From the NCBI RefSeq assembly GCF_002899695.1, contig NZ_PPEL01000004.1, positions 1 through 64,000 on the forward strand: a stretch of 64,000 nucleotides of DNA, read 5' to 3'. Under the pieces are notes generated by a model. It saw only the letters and a program-made list of their open reading frames with translations, was not told where the DNA came from and made no database searches. The DNA comes from Rubneribacter badeniensis (GTDB taxonomy: Bacteria > Actinomycetota > Coriobacteriia > Coriobacteriales > Eggerthellaceae). Both the position numbers and the translations under genes were made by a program. Each line of letters starts with the position of its first letter. The stretch's first letter is position 1. Of this stretch, positions 36,386 to 45,453 are shown piece after piece.

Positions 36386-36614
36386 TCGCGCGGTCCTTCG
36401 TCGGGCTTCGTCTGCGGAACCGTCCTGCTCGAAAAGAGCTCCTTTCGTCGGCCCTTCCCGCCTTGGGTTGCCGCCCGTGCTGGTTTCGCCGGCTTTGGCC
36501 CTGCTTCCCGCTCCCGTCGACCGGCCTTTTTGAAGACCGTGCGAAAGCGACCGGGGGATTTGACGCATGTGCTAAAATAACCGGTCGGCAAGTGCAACAT
36601 CGGAAGGGACGTCT

Positions 36615-37415
36615 ATGTCTGGGCATTCAAAGTGGGCAACCACGAAACATCGCAAGGCGGCGCAGGACGCGAAGCGCTCGGCCTTGTTCTCCAAGCTGTC
36701 GCGCAACATCACGGTGGCCGCGAAGGAAGGCGGCGACCCCAACCCCGACAACAACGCGTCGCTCGCGGCCGCCATCGAGAAGGCCAAGGGCTACTCCCTG
36801 CCGAAGGACAAGATCAAGACCGCCATCGACAAGGCGTTCGGCTCCGGCAAGGACGCGGCGAACTACGAGACGGTGGTCTACGAGGGCTACGGCCCCTGCG
36901 GCGTGGCCATCTACTGCGAGGCGCTCACCGACAACCGCAACCGCACCGCCGCCGACGTGCGCGCGGCGTTCAACCACCACGGCGGCAACCTCGGCACCTC
37001 CGGCTCCGTGGCGTTCATGTTCGAGCGCAAGGGCCAGGTCATGGTGGCCAAAGAGGTGGAGACGGGCGACAAGAAGAACCCCGTCGGCCCCAACGGCGCC
37101 GCCGCCGACGAGGACGAGTTCATGATGGCCGTGGCCGAGGCCGGCGGCCTTGACTACGAGGATGCCGAGGACGAGTGGATCGTCTACGCCGCGCCCACCG
37201 ACCTCATGGCCGTGAAGAAGGGCCTCGAGGAGCAGGGCATCGAGGTGAAGGGTGCCGAGCTCACGATGGAGGCCACCACGCCCGCCGCGGTGAGCGTGAG
37301 CGACGCGAAGAAGGTCATGCGCCTCGTGGACAAGCTCGAGGAGCTTGAGGATTTGCAAAACGTCTACCACACCATGGACATCACCGACGAGATCGCCGAG
37401 GCGCTTGACGAGTAG
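36615..37415 (+). CDS. yebC: YebC/PmpR-family regulator
   Basis: This 266-residue protein starts MSGHSKWATTKHRKAAQDAK, the family signature. It also has FGTSGSV-like GGNLGTSGSVAFMFERKG, and is about 20 residues longer than usual because of an acidic insert (PNGAAADEDEFMM). YebC relatives act as DNA-binding regulators or as translation factors that help at proline stretches. In many bacteria it lies immediately before ruvC. Here a 4.8-kb accessory cassette separates them. A strong terminator follows. Confidence 0.95.
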   Translation: MSGHSKWATTKHRKAAQDAKRSALFSKLSRNITVAAKEGGDPNPDNNASLAAAIEKAKGYSLPKDKIKTAIDKAFGSGKDAANYETVVYEGYGPCGVAIYCEALTDNRNRTAADVRAAFNHHGGNLGTSGSVAFMFERKGQVMVAKEVETGDKKNPVGPNGAAADEDEFMMAVAEAGGLDYEDAEDEWIVYAAPTDLMAVKKGLEEQGIEVKGAELTMEATTPAAVSVSDAKKVMRLVDKLEELEDLQNVYHTMDITDEIAEALDE

Positions 37416-37461
37416 CCGGGTCTTCGGCGGTTTCCGCTGAGACGGAATCGTGGTTCGAGCG

Positions 37462-37493
37462 GGGGGCGCGGCACAGTCGCGCCCCCGTTTTTT
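37462..37493 (+). terminator. Rho-independent terminator of yebC
   Basis: GGGGGCGCG (37462-37470) pairs with CGCGCCCCC (37478-37486), followed by GTTTTTT. This is 47 bp past the yebC stop. Confidence 0.93.
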
Positions 37494-37565
37494 GCGATCA
37501 GGCGCTCGCAAGCCGACCTGCGTCCGTGGAGCCGGCCTTCGGCGCGGCCCCACGGGCGTTGCGGG

Positions 37566-39764
37566 CTAGATGGCGCGTCCCGCGTCGTTGCCCGCTTGGA
37601 TGGCGCGGGCGATGTTGAACGGCTCGGCGCAGTCGCCCACCGCATGCGTTTCGATGGACAGCCCGTCGACAAGCGCCGTGTTCGGCAGCAGGTCGGCGGC
37701 GTTCACGATGGCGTCGCACGGCACGGCGACCTCGGTGCCCACTTCGGTGGCTACGACGATCTGCCCGTCGCCGACCTCCTTGATGGACGCGTTGGGCCAC
37801 ACCTTGAGGCCGAGCGCGTACAGGGCCGTGGTCATGAAGCGCTGCGCGTGCTGCGACTGCTGCATGTCCAGCTCTTCGTTGGCGCTCGGTGTGACCATGA
37901 CGACGCGCTTTCTGTGGACGGTCAGCCATAGCGCGCAGTCGAACGCCTGGGCGTTCGAGCCGTACACCACTACGTTGTCGCCCATGTCGGCGGTCAGGAA
38001 CTGCTCGAAGTCCACCACCGGCACGCTCCCTTCGCCCGCGACGTCGAGCGTGTCGCGCAGGCCGCCGACGGCGAGGATCACCGCATCGGGTGCCTCCTGT
38101 TCGATGAGCGCCGCATCAACTTCCGTGCTCAACTGGACTTTCACGCCCGTCAGCTCGAGCTGCCGCGCAAGGTAGTTCTTCAGATCCCCGAGGTTCTCAT
38201 GCGGTCCCTTCACGTTGGCGGCGAAGTCGAGCAGACCGCCGAGCGACGCCTTCTTCTCGTAGAGCGTCACGTCGTGCCCGCGCGCCGCGGCGATGCGAGC
38301 CGCCTCCATGCCGGCCGGGCCGCCGCCGATCACCATGACCTTCTTCGCCTCGTCGACGGGGGGAAGCTCGTAGGTGGCCGGGCCGCCCTCGCGCATGACG
38401 CGCTGGGTGAGGGCGTTCACGCGGCAGCAGCCCATGGCGGCGTTCATCTCGTTGCTGCCGATATGACAGTGCAGGCAGCGCGTGCACGGCGCGATCTCGT
38501 CGATGCGGCCCTCGCGCAGTTTGGCCACGTAGTCGGCATCGACGGTGAGCGGCCGGTTCATGAGGTAGAAATCGCACTTGCCGTCGGCGAGCGCCTGTTC
38601 GAAGAAGTCAGGGGCGTGGGCGGGATCCATGTAGGTGACGGTGCCGCAGGGGATGGAGACGGCCTCCTTGTAGCGCGCGGCGATGTCGAGCATCATGCCC
38701 GCTCCGCTGTGGTTGGCGACGAGCTGCCCCTGGAAGTGCCGCGAGAAGTCCCACTGCGTGCCGTAGCCGGTGGCGCCTTCGATGCCGTTCAGGATGAAGT
38801 ACAGATCGCTTCCGAACTGGCAGGGGTGGTTGCCGAGGGGTCCGAGGCGCAGGTGCAGTGAGTCGCAGCCGGCTTGCTCGAACATCTTGGCGAACTCGAT
38901 GCCCTCCTCGACGGTGTTCGCCAAGTTGTGGGGAGCGGTGACGTCCTTGTCCATCGTCATGAGCGTGGCGTCGTTGGTGAGGTTGTCGTTCTCTTCGACG
39001 GCGTCGATGAGCACCTGCACTGCGAAATCGTCGCCGCAGGCCTGCTTGATCTTGCGAATGCTCTCCACGACGAAGCGGGCGCGGTTCTCGAGGCTGCCGG
39101 CACCGTACTCGTCGTCGCGCGTGTTGTGGAAGCGCGACAGGAAGTGCGCGCCCGCGTTGAACCCGGCGGCGTTGATCTCGATGGCTTCGAAGCCCATGGC
39201 CTTGAGGGCCGCCGCTTTGGCCGCGCCGGCGTCCTCGAGTTGGGCGATCTCCTCGACGCTCATCGTGGGGATGGCGGCCGAGGCCGCCCACTGGTAGCCG
39301 AGGTGCGCCCCGTAGGCCGCGCACTGCTCGATGAGGTCGCGCCCGAACGTCATCGCCTCGTCGGACACGTCGCCTGCGGGCAGCATCTCGCCCTCCACCC
39401 AGATGAGCTCCACGCCGCCCTTCGCGAAGTTCACATAGTACTCCGAAAGCTCCTTGGTGAACCCGGCCAGGTAGCAGGCCGATCCGGCGGCCGACTTCAC
39501 CATGCGGTGGGAGAGCTCGATCGGCCCGATCCGAAGCGGCGAGAACAGCGTTGCGAAATCGGTGGTGTTCTGGCGGTAGTCGTAGTCCTGCGGGTTGAGC
39601 GAGGCGGTGGCGATGAGGCCGTCCCCGTCGGCCGCCTGGGCCGCCTTCCCACCGTCGGTTGCCTGAACGGCCTCCTTGGGCGCGCAGCCTGCAAGCCCCG
39701 CACCTGCCGCCGCCATGCCGGCTGCGCCGACACCTGCGAGGAATTGACGTCGCGATAGCGTCAT
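37566..39764 (-). CDS. Tat-exported old-yellow-enzyme-type NAD(P)H:flavin oxidoreductase
   Basis: This 732-residue protein has a Tat signal (LSRRQFLAGVGAAGMAAAG) and a lipobox LAGC. The FMN TIM barrel of the 2,4-dienoyl-CoA reductase/OYE family follows (FSPLRIGPIELSHRMVKSA; SRFHNTRDDEYGAGSLENRA). The Fe-S ligands are CTRCLHC and a later C in AAMGC. A C-terminal FAD/NAD-binding domain begins VMVIGGGPAGMEAARIAAARG. It reduces an enone- or steroid-like compound outside the cell or at the membrane; the exact substrate is unknown. It is divergent from a membrane LuxR gene, which is likely its regulator. Confidence 0.9.
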   Translation of the reverse strand: MTLSRRQFLAGVGAAGMAAAGAGLAGCAPKEAVQATDGGKAAQAADGDGLIATASLNPQDYDYRQNTTDFATLFSPLRIGPIELSHRMVKSAAGSACYLAGFTKELSEYYVNFAKGGVELIWVEGEMLPAGDVSDEAMTFGRDLIEQCAAYGAHLGYQWAASAAIPTMSVEEIAQLEDAGAAKAAALKAMGFEAIEINAAGFNAGAHFLSRFHNTRDDEYGAGSLENRARFVVESIRKIKQACGDDFAVQVLIDAVEENDNLTNDATLMTMDKDVTAPHNLANTVEEGIEFAKMFEQAGCDSLHLRLGPLGNHPCQFGSDLYFILNGIEGATGYGTQWDFSRHFQGQLVANHSGAGMMLDIAARYKEAVSIPCGTVTYMDPAHAPDFFEQALADGKCDFYLMNRPLTVDADYVAKLREGRIDEIAPCTRCLHCHIGSNEMNAAMGCCRVNALTQRVMREGGPATYELPPVDEAKKVMVIGGGPAGMEAARIAAARGHDVTLYEKKASLGGLLDFAANVKGPHENLGDLKNYLARQLELTGVKVQLSTEVDAALIEQEAPDAVILAVGGLRDTLDVAGEGSVPVVDFEQFLTADMGDNVVVYGSNAQAFDCALWLTVHRKRVVMVTPSANEELDMQQSQHAQRFMTTALYALGLKVWPNASIKEVGDGQIVVATEVGTEVAVPCDAIVNAADLLPNTALVDGLSIETHAVGDCAEPFNIARAIQAGNDAGRAI

Positions 39765-39893
39765 GTTCCGCTCCTTCTCTCGTCTTTGCCTGTGCTTTCT
39801 CGTCCGCGCGCCGTTCGGTCGCGCGTCCCCTTATCGCCCGCGCCCTGTCCGCGCCGGCTGCCGCATCCTAGCAGCAAAGGCGGCCCGCGCGCT

Positions 39894-39990
39894 TCACACC
39901 GGATTGGTGAAAACGCGCCCGTTCGGCTTGCGGCGGCGTCTTTTACTGCCTGCGGGGGTTCGCGGGCCTCACACCGGATTGGTGAAAACG
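39894..39990. promoter_or_regulatory. Two identical 22-bp operator-like repeats between divergent genes
   Basis: A 22-bp sequence beginning TCACACCGGATTGGTGA and ending AAACG occurs exactly at 39894-39915 and 39969-39990. The centres are 75 bp apart, about seven helical turns. Each half-resembles a dyad (TTCAC...GTGAA). They lie between the divergent oxidoreductase and LuxR genes, where regulator sites would be expected. Confidence 0.68.
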
Positions 39991-40087
39991 CCGCCTAAGG
40001 GGCCTTCGGAGGAGAAAAGCCGCCGTTTGCCCGCCGGGGATGTGCGATACTGAGACGGAGTGCGGGGCGGCGCAAGGAGGGTGCGAA

Positions 40088-41788
40088 GTGCCGGATGGGT
40101 CCATACGAGGCGAAGGGGAGCGCCGTGTGCGCGTGTGCGCGTGCGCGGGATACGCGCTCTTGTCGTTCGCATGCCAGTTGGCCGTGTGGGGAGGGCTGCG
40201 CCTCTCCGAGCGCACGGGCTTCGACGTGCCGTCCATCCTGACGTGGTGGACCGTGCCCTTGCTCGTCGCCATGGCCACCGCTCTCTTGGCGATGGGCGCC
40301 GCGGCTTCGCTGCGGGCTTCGGAGGACGGGGGCGGCCCGTGGCGGCACGCGGCGTCGCGGACGCTGCCGTTCGCGTCCGCTGCGTGCGCGATCACCGGGT
40401 ACGGCCTCGTCGCCATGGCTCCGTCCGATCCCCGGACGATCGTGGCCGCGGGAGCTGTGCTGGTGGGGGCGGGCATGGGGGCGCTTTCGGCGTCGTGGGC
40501 GCAGACGATCTCGAACCTTGGCTTCCGCGACGTGCCGAGGCTCGTGCTGCAGTCGGTGGTCGCCTGCGCCGCGCTCTCGCTTGTGACGGAGCCTCTCCCG
40601 CTGCCCGTGTTGGAGCTCGCCTACGTCGTGGCGGCGTGCGGCTCGGCCACCTTGTTGGCCGTCGTGCGCGCGGCGTTCGACCGCGCGCCGGTTTCCGCCG
40701 ACGCGCCGCCTTCGGCTGCCAGGACGGCGGGGAGGGAGCTTCGACAGGCGCCCCGAGAGCCGCAAGAGGGCTTGCGCGAGATGCTCGGGGCAGTGCGCAA
40801 CCCGTTGTTCTGCGCGGCCTCCATCGCCTTCGCGGTGGCCCTCACCCGCACGATGACGCTTCGCGCGCAGCCCGCGATGGTGGGGGCGTCCGGCGTGGCG
40901 TGCATGGCCGTCGGCGCGGGCGTGCTGCTCGTCGTGCTGCGAAGATCGGAGGACGGAGCGCCGGGGCTCACCATCCCCGCGCTGTTCCGCATCCTGTTTC
41001 CCGTGGTGGCCACCTTGCTTTTGGCCTTGTCGGCGGGAGGGGAGCGGCTCGCCGCCGTCGCAGGGGCCGCGGTGTTCGCGGCGTACGCCCTCATGCAAGC
41101 CCTCATGGTGCCTGCTTGCATCGACGCGGCGCGTCGGAAGGGCGTGCGGGCGACGGCGGTGTACGGGCTGTTCGCAGGGGCGGTGTACGCGGTGTTTGCG
41201 GCGTCCACGCAGCTTGGCGTGATCCTGTTCTCCGGGGGCGACGGCGTCGGGGCGACCGCCTCGCTTACGGCCGCGCTGCTCGTGCTGTACGTGCTGGCCA
41301 TGGCCTATGCGTTCGTGCAGCGCCGCGCGGGATCGGACGGCGGCGGGGCAGGGGGCGGCTCCGTGGCGGCTGCGGGCGCGGAGGACGGCGCGGCGGTGGG
41401 CGGTGCAGGGACGGATGACGGCGTCTCGGGCAGCTTTGCGGCGACGGGGGCGAAGGTGTTGCGAGGAGCTTCCGAGGCGCGTGCATCGGGCGACTTTGCA
41501 GCGGCTGCGAGCGCAGGCGGTGCGGCGGGTACCGCGATGTCCGGCGTCGGTCGCGGGGAGCCCGACCCCATCAGCCGCCGGTGCCTCGTGTTGGCGCAGC
41601 GGTTCGCCTTGAGTCCGCGCGAGACGGACGTGCTCGTGGCGTTCGCGCACGGACGCAACGTGTCGTACCTGGCCGAACGGCTGTGCCTGTCGCCCAACAC
41701 CATCCGCAGCCACTCCAAGACGCTCTACGCCAAGCTCGGCGTGCACAGCAAGCAGGAGCTGCTCAACCTCGTGGACGAGGTGGCCTAG
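40088..41788 (+). CDS. Membrane-bound LuxR-family transcriptional regulator
   Basis: This is a 566-residue protein with multiple hydrophobic segments over ~430 residues. A Gly/Ala-rich linker (~residues 415-500) follows, then a C-terminal LuxR HTH (LSPRETDVLVAFAHGRNVSY, then LSPNTIRSHSKTLYAKLGVH). GTG 40088 is chosen because a full AAGGAGG lies 7 bp upstream. It is divergent from the OYE-type flavoprotein gene and shares with it a promoter region holding two 22-bp repeats. It probably senses a ligand at the membrane and controls that reductase. Confidence 0.9.
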   Translation: MPDGSIRGEGERRVRVCACAGYALLSFACQLAVWGGLRLSERTGFDVPSILTWWTVPLLVAMATALLAMGAAASLRASEDGGGPWRHAASRTLPFASAACAITGYGLVAMAPSDPRTIVAAGAVLVGAGMGALSASWAQTISNLGFRDVPRLVLQSVVACAALSLVTEPLPLPVLELAYVVAACGSATLLAVVRAAFDRAPVSADAPPSAARTAGRELRQAPREPQEGLREMLGAVRNPLFCAASIAFAVALTRTMTLRAQPAMVGASGVACMAVGAGVLLVVLRRSEDGAPGLTIPALFRILFPVVATLLLALSAGGERLAAVAGAAVFAAYALMQALMVPACIDAARRKGVRATAVYGLFAGAVYAVFAASTQLGVILFSGGDGVGATASLTAALLVLYVLAMAYAFVQRRAGSDGGGAGGGSVAAAGAEDGAAVGGAGTDDGVSGSFAATGAKVLRGASEARASGDFAAAASAGGAAGTAMSGVGRGEPDPISRRCLVLAQRFALSPRETDVLVAFAHGRNVSYLAERLCLSPNTIRSHSKTLYAKLGVHSKQELLNLVDEVA

Positions 41789-42166
41789 CCCGCATGCGGC
41801 GCGCACGAGTCGATGCGCCCGAAGGCCGCGTGCCTTTCGAAAGCCACTCGCGCCTCCTTCGGTTTGCGCCCCGCATGCGTAGCCGAGGAGGGCGCCTCTT
41901 TTTCGGTTGCCGTGGGGGGGCGAATGCGCTCTTCCGTGAAGCGTGCGGTCGTTGCCGCAATCCCTTTTTGCGTCTGCGGGCCGACGCGCGGGGCGGCCCG
42001 CGTTCTTGGGCATGCAGAGGGGGTGCGATGCGCGCGGGATCCGGCGTCTCGCGCGGCATCGGGCGGGAGGTGCGTCTTCTGGCGGGATCTTCCATCAGGG
42101 CTGTGAAAAAATGAAAAAACGCCGCTTCTTCGATCCGCTCCTCGAAACGATGTGATAGGATTATGA
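41789..42166. other. Spacer before the ruvC control region
   Basis: These 378 bp have no supported gene. A weak GAGG/CCTC hairpin followed by TTTTT near 41890-41906 might end the LuxR transcript. Otherwise I see nothing. Confidence 0.45.
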
Positions 42167-42180
42167 CGAACAAACGTTTG
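42167..42180. promoter_or_regulatory. LexA (SOS) box upstream of ruvCAB
   Basis: CGAACAAACGTTTG fits the Gram-positive/actinobacterial SOS box CGAACRNRYGTTYG at all positions. It lies inside the perfect palindrome ACAAACGTTTGT, 60 bp before the inferred ruvC start. ruvCAB is therefore likely induced by DNA damage. Confidence 0.78.
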
Positions 42181-42239
42181 TAGCAAAGTCGCCGTGCGCA
42201 GGAAGTCGGCGGGCAGGGCAACGGGCAAGGGGGCTTACC

Positions 42240-42863
42240 ACGGCCATCGAACGCACCATACTCGGAATCGATCCCGGCTTGGCGAACACCGGATGGGGCA
42301 TCGTGTCCCAGCGCGGGCCGCGCTTGGCGTGCGTCGCCTACGGATGCGTCTCCACTTCCGCGGACATGCCGCTCGCGCATCGCCTGATGAAGGTGCAGAG
42401 GCAGATAGGGGCCGTCATTGCGCGGTTCGAGCCCTCGTGCGCAGGCGTCGAGACGGTGTGGTTCGGACAGAACGTCTCAGCCGCGTTCGCCACCGGTCAG
42501 GCGCGCGGCGCGGCGCTCGTGGCGTGCGCCGAGCGCGATCTGTACGTGGAGGAGTTCTCCCCCAACCAGATCAAGCTCGCCGTGGTGGGCGTGGGGACGG
42601 CAGACAAGGCCCAGGTCCAGTACATGGTGCGCCAAGTGCTCTCCTTAAGCGACGTTCCCCGGCCCGACCATGCGGCGGATGCGTTGGCGGCGGCCATCTG
42701 CTTTGCGACGCACGAGGGATTCGCGCATGCGGAGGGCCGTTTCGACCACCTGGTCGCCCAGGCCGAGGCGCGCGACGCTGCGGCACGGCGGGGGGCCTTC
42801 GGGGCGGCGTCGTCCGGACGTGCGGCGAAGACCTGTCCGACGAAGGAAGGGACGAGGATATGA
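42240..42863 (+). CDS. ruvC: Holliday junction resolvase RuvC (non-canonical start codon)
   Basis: This 207-residue endonuclease cuts Holliday junctions together with RuvAB. The catalytic residues are visible: the first Asp in LGIDPGLANTGWG, a Glu in GVETVWFG, and the later Asps in PDHAADALA. There is no ATG, GTG or TTG in this frame between an upstream stop (42156-42158) and the catalytic Asp. The next TTG (42279) would remove that Asp. An AAGGGGG lies 6 bp before ACG 42240, and translation from there gives x-AIERTILGIDPG, as expected for the family. I therefore infer an ACG start, or ATC 42246. It overlaps ruvA by 4 bp. Confidence 0.88.
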   Translation, partial: TAIERTILGIDPGLANTGWGIVSQRGPRLACVAYGCVSTSADMPLAHRLMKVQRQIGAVIARFEPSCAGVETVWFGQNVSAAFATGQARGAALVACAERDLYVEEFSPNQIKLAVVGVGTADKAQVQYMVRQVLSLSDVPRPDHAADALAAAICFATHEGFAHAEGRFDHLVAQAEARDAAARRGAFGAASSGRAAKTCPTKEGTRI

Positions 42864-43459
42864 TCGCGTTTCTGAAGGGCGTCCTTGCGGGCAAGGACGC
42901 TTCGACGGCCTACCTGGAGGTGAGCGGGGTGGGCTACGCCGTGGGCATGTCGCAGACGGCGCTCTCGAAGCTGCCGGAAGCCGGATCCCCCGTGGAGGTT
43001 CACACCCATCTGCAGGTGCGCGAGGACGGGCTGTCGCTGTACGGCTTTCTCTCCTTGGAGGAGAAGGCGCTGTTCGAGCGCCTTATCGGCGTGAGCGGGG
43101 TAGGGCCGAAGGTGGCGCTCGCGGCGCTTTCGTCGTTCACGCCCGCCGCGCTCGTGGCCGCGGTGGCCGCGCAGGACGTGGCGGCGGTGCAGCGCGTGCC
43201 CGGCGTGGGGAAGAAGACGGCCTCGCGCATCATCCTCGAGTTGAAAGGGTCGCTCGACCAGGGCTTCGAAGGGCTTTTCGACGACGCTTCGCAGTTTGCC
43301 GCCCCTGCCGCCGAACGTCTGGCCGGCGCGCGCGAGGCGTTGCTGTCGATGGGCTTCACCTCCGCGGAGGCCGACGTGTCGCTCAAGGGCGCGCCCGAGG
43401 GCGGCGACGAGGGCGTGCTGCTACAATACGCTCTGAAGCGTTTGGGAGCGAACTCGTGA
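42860..43459 (+). CDS. ruvA: Holliday junction branch migration protein RuvA
   Basis: This 199-residue DNA-binding subunit of the RuvAB branch-migration complex has an N-terminal OB fold ([24 protein letters not shown]). The helix-hairpin-helix motifs are ISGVGPK-like [14 protein letters not shown] and [17 protein letters not shown]. The C-terminal RuvB-binding domain ([19 protein letters not shown]) completes it. ATG 42860 overlaps the ruvC stop (ATGA), so the two are translationally coupled. Confidence 0.97.
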   Translation: MIAFLKGVLAGKDASTAYLEVSGVGYAVGMSQTALSKLPEAGSPVEVHTHLQVREDGLSLYGFLSLEEKALFERLIGVSGVGPKVALAALSSFTPAALVAAVAAQDVAAVQRVPGVGKKTASRIILELKGSLDQGFEGLFDDASQFAAPAAERLAGAREALLSMGFTSAEADVSLKGAPEGGDEGVLLQYALKRLGANS

Positions 43460-43499
43460 GGGCGTCGGATCGTCCGCGTCCGCTGACGGAGAGGCGGCC

Positions 43500-44579
43500 A
43501 TGGCTGACAACGGCATCGAAATAGAGGGCCTCGTGTTCGAGGCCGATCCCGCCTTCGGCATCGGAGCGCGGCAAAGCGCGTCCGAACGGGCGGTCGCGCC
43601 CACGCTCACCGAGGACGACCTCGCGCTCGACCGCAGCTTGCGCCCGAAGCGCTTGAGCGACTACCTGGGCCAGACGAAGATCAAAGAGTCGCTGGCCATC
43701 CTCATCGAGGCCGCGCGGGCGCGCGGCGACGTGGTGGACCACATCCTGTTCTCGGGCCCTCCGGGCCTCGGAAAGACGACGCTCGCCGCCGTCGTGGCCA
43801 ATGAGCTGGGGGCGAACATCAAGACGACGAGCGGTCCGGCCATCGAGCGCACGGGCGACCTCGCGGCCATCCTCACGAACCTCGAAGAGGGCGACGTGCT
43901 GTTCATCGACGAGATCCACCGCTTGAACCGCATGGTGGAGGAGGTGCTGTACCCTGCGCTCGAGGACTTCGCGCTCGACATCGTGGTGGGCAAGGGGCCG
44001 GCGGCGCGCTCCATCCGCCTCGATCTGCCGCGCTTCACGCTCGTGGGCGCCACCACGCGCACGGGCCTTCTGACCGGGCCCTTGCGCGACCGCTTCGGCG
44101 TCGTGTTCCGTCTGCAGTACTACACGCCCGACGAGCTGGCCTCCATCGTGCGCCGCTCGGCCGCCATCCTGGGCGTGGACATCGCCGAAGACGGGGCGCT
44201 CGAGATCGCCCGCCGCAGCCGCGGAACGCCGCGCTTGGCGAACCGTCTGCTCAAGCGCGTGCGCGACTGGGCGCAGGTGCGCGGCGACGGCGCCATCGAC
44301 GAGGACGTGGCGGCGCAGGCGCTGAGCTTCTTCGAGGTGGACGCGCTCGGCCTCGACGGCATGGACAACCGCATCCTCGAGCTGCTCGCGGTGCAGTTCG
44401 GCGGCCGTCCCGTGGGCCTGACCACGCTCGCCTCGGCGCTCTCGGAGGACCCCGACACCCTCGAGGACGTCTACGAGCCGTTCCTCATGCAGCAGGGCCT
44501 CATGGTGCGCACGCCGAAGGGCCGCGTCGCCACCGAGCGCGCTTACGACCACCTGGGAATACCGATGCCGCCGACCTGA
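43500..44579 (+). CDS. ruvB: Holliday junction branch migration helicase RuvB
   Basis: This is a 359-residue AAA+ motor with Walker [16 protein letters not shown], Walker [12 protein letters not shown], sensor 1 [11 protein letters not shown] and sensor 2 [15 protein letters not shown]. The C-terminal winged helix begins [18 protein letters not shown]. The length is normal. ATG 43500 follows GGAGAGGCGG, 40 bp after ruvA, so it is in the same operon. An ~25-residue N-terminal extension before the conserved [12 protein letters not shown] is typical of the lineage. Confidence 0.97.
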   Translation: MADNGIEIEGLVFEADPAFGIGARQSASERAVAPTLTEDDLALDRSLRPKRLSDYLGQTKIKESLAILIEAARARGDVVDHILFSGPPGLGKTTLAAVVANELGANIKTTSGPAIERTGDLAAILTNLEEGDVLFIDEIHRLNRMVEEVLYPALEDFALDIVVGKGPAARSIRLDLPRFTLVGATTRTGLLTGPLRDRFGVVFRLQYYTPDELASIVRRSAAILGVDIAEDGALEIARRSRGTPRLANRLLKRVRDWAQVRGDGAIDEDVAAQALSFFEVDALGLDGMDNRILELLAVQFGGRPVGLTTLASALSEDPDTLEDVYEPFLMQQGLMVRTPKGRVATERAYDHLGIPMPPT

Positions 44580-44664
44580 CGGCGCCGTGCGCCGCGGGCG
44601 CGCCCGCCCTTCCTTTGCCAAAGGGCGCGCTTCGCCCGCCGCCGGCGCGGTTCGCGAGAAAGGG

Positions 44665-44688
44665 TAAACATGCCCTCTGGCATGTTTA
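44665..44688. other. Perfect hairpin between ruvB and the next gene
   Basis: TAAACATGCC (44665-44674) and GGCATGTTTA (44679-44688) flank CTCT. A second small hairpin, GCGGGG/CCCCGC, follows at about 44702-44718. They may terminate ruvB or structure the next leader, but there is no T tract. Confidence 0.5.
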
Positions 44689-44772
44689 GTCCCCAACTGG
44701 GAGCGGGGCTTGTCCCCGCGACCCGCGCCGGGGCGCTTGTCGAACCGGCGCTGCACGAGAGAAAGGAGCCTC

Positions 44773-45342
44773 ATGCTCGAGCAGGACTACCTTATGCGCA
44801 TACTGCTCCAGTTCGCCGAGATCATCCGGCGCAGCTGGACGAAGGCCGAGGAAGAGCGCGACCCGCGCCGCGCCGCCGACATGCTCGAGGACGCCGTCGG
44901 CGAGGCCGTGGACATGGACGGAGCGGCCCTGCTGTCGCTCGCGCCGGACTCCGTTGCGAGCGTCGTGCAGGTGTCGGGCGTCGACCCGCGCGTCGTGGAC
45001 TACGTCGCGCACAGCCTGCTGCTCGCGTCGGGCTACCTGCGCGACGCGGGCGAGCGCGATCTGGCCGATCTGCGCGAGCGGCAGGCCCGCGCCCTCGCCG
45101 ACGCCTACGGCCTCGATTTGCCCGACGACCCCGAGGACGCGATGCGCCTGCTCGACGAGGCCGACGACGATGCGGCCGAGGAGGCGTCTTCGACGCTGGA
45201 GATGCTCGGCTTCGAGGCGCCGCCCGAGGAGGCGGAGCCTCCGCTTGTCGAGACCTTGCGCTCCGACGGCTTCGGCGAGGGCGGCTGCGGCGCGTCTGCC
45301 GATCATCCCGGCGCGATGGAAAGCCCTTCGCCTCAAAGGTAA
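44773..45342 (+). CDS. Uncharacterised acidic protein (DUF6483-like)
   Basis: This 189-residue protein starts MLEQDYLMRILLQFAEIIRR and is rich in helix-forming acidic and basic residues (LRERQARALADAYGLDLPDD). It has no signal peptide or membrane segment. The N-terminus resembles the DUF6483 family of Coriobacteria and Firmicutes, recalled from memory rather than searched. ATG 44773 has AAAGGAG upstream. The function is unknown. It follows ruvB and precedes a LuxR gene. Confidence 0.72.
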   Translation: MLEQDYLMRILLQFAEIIRRSWTKAEEERDPRRAADMLEDAVGEAVDMDGAALLSLAPDSVASVVQVSGVDPRVVDYVAHSLLLASGYLRDAGERDLADLRERQARALADAYGLDLPDDPEDAMRLLDEADDDAAEEASSTLEMLGFEAPPEEAEPPLVETLRSDGFGEGGCGASADHPGAMESPSPQR

Positions 45343-45453
45343 TTCCCGTTTTTCGTGTCCTTCGTCGGGAGGACGTCGCGTTTTCTGGGGTACCGTGGAG
45401 CGGGCCAGCCCGCGCGGGGGCGGGTCGGCCCGAACCGAAGGGGAGGGGTTTCG

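Noticed and set aside
40060-41418. Alternative + strand frame overlapping the LuxR gene
   Set aside because: It lacks membrane periodicity and the HTH. The LuxR frame has AAGGAGG and a clear C-terminal domain.
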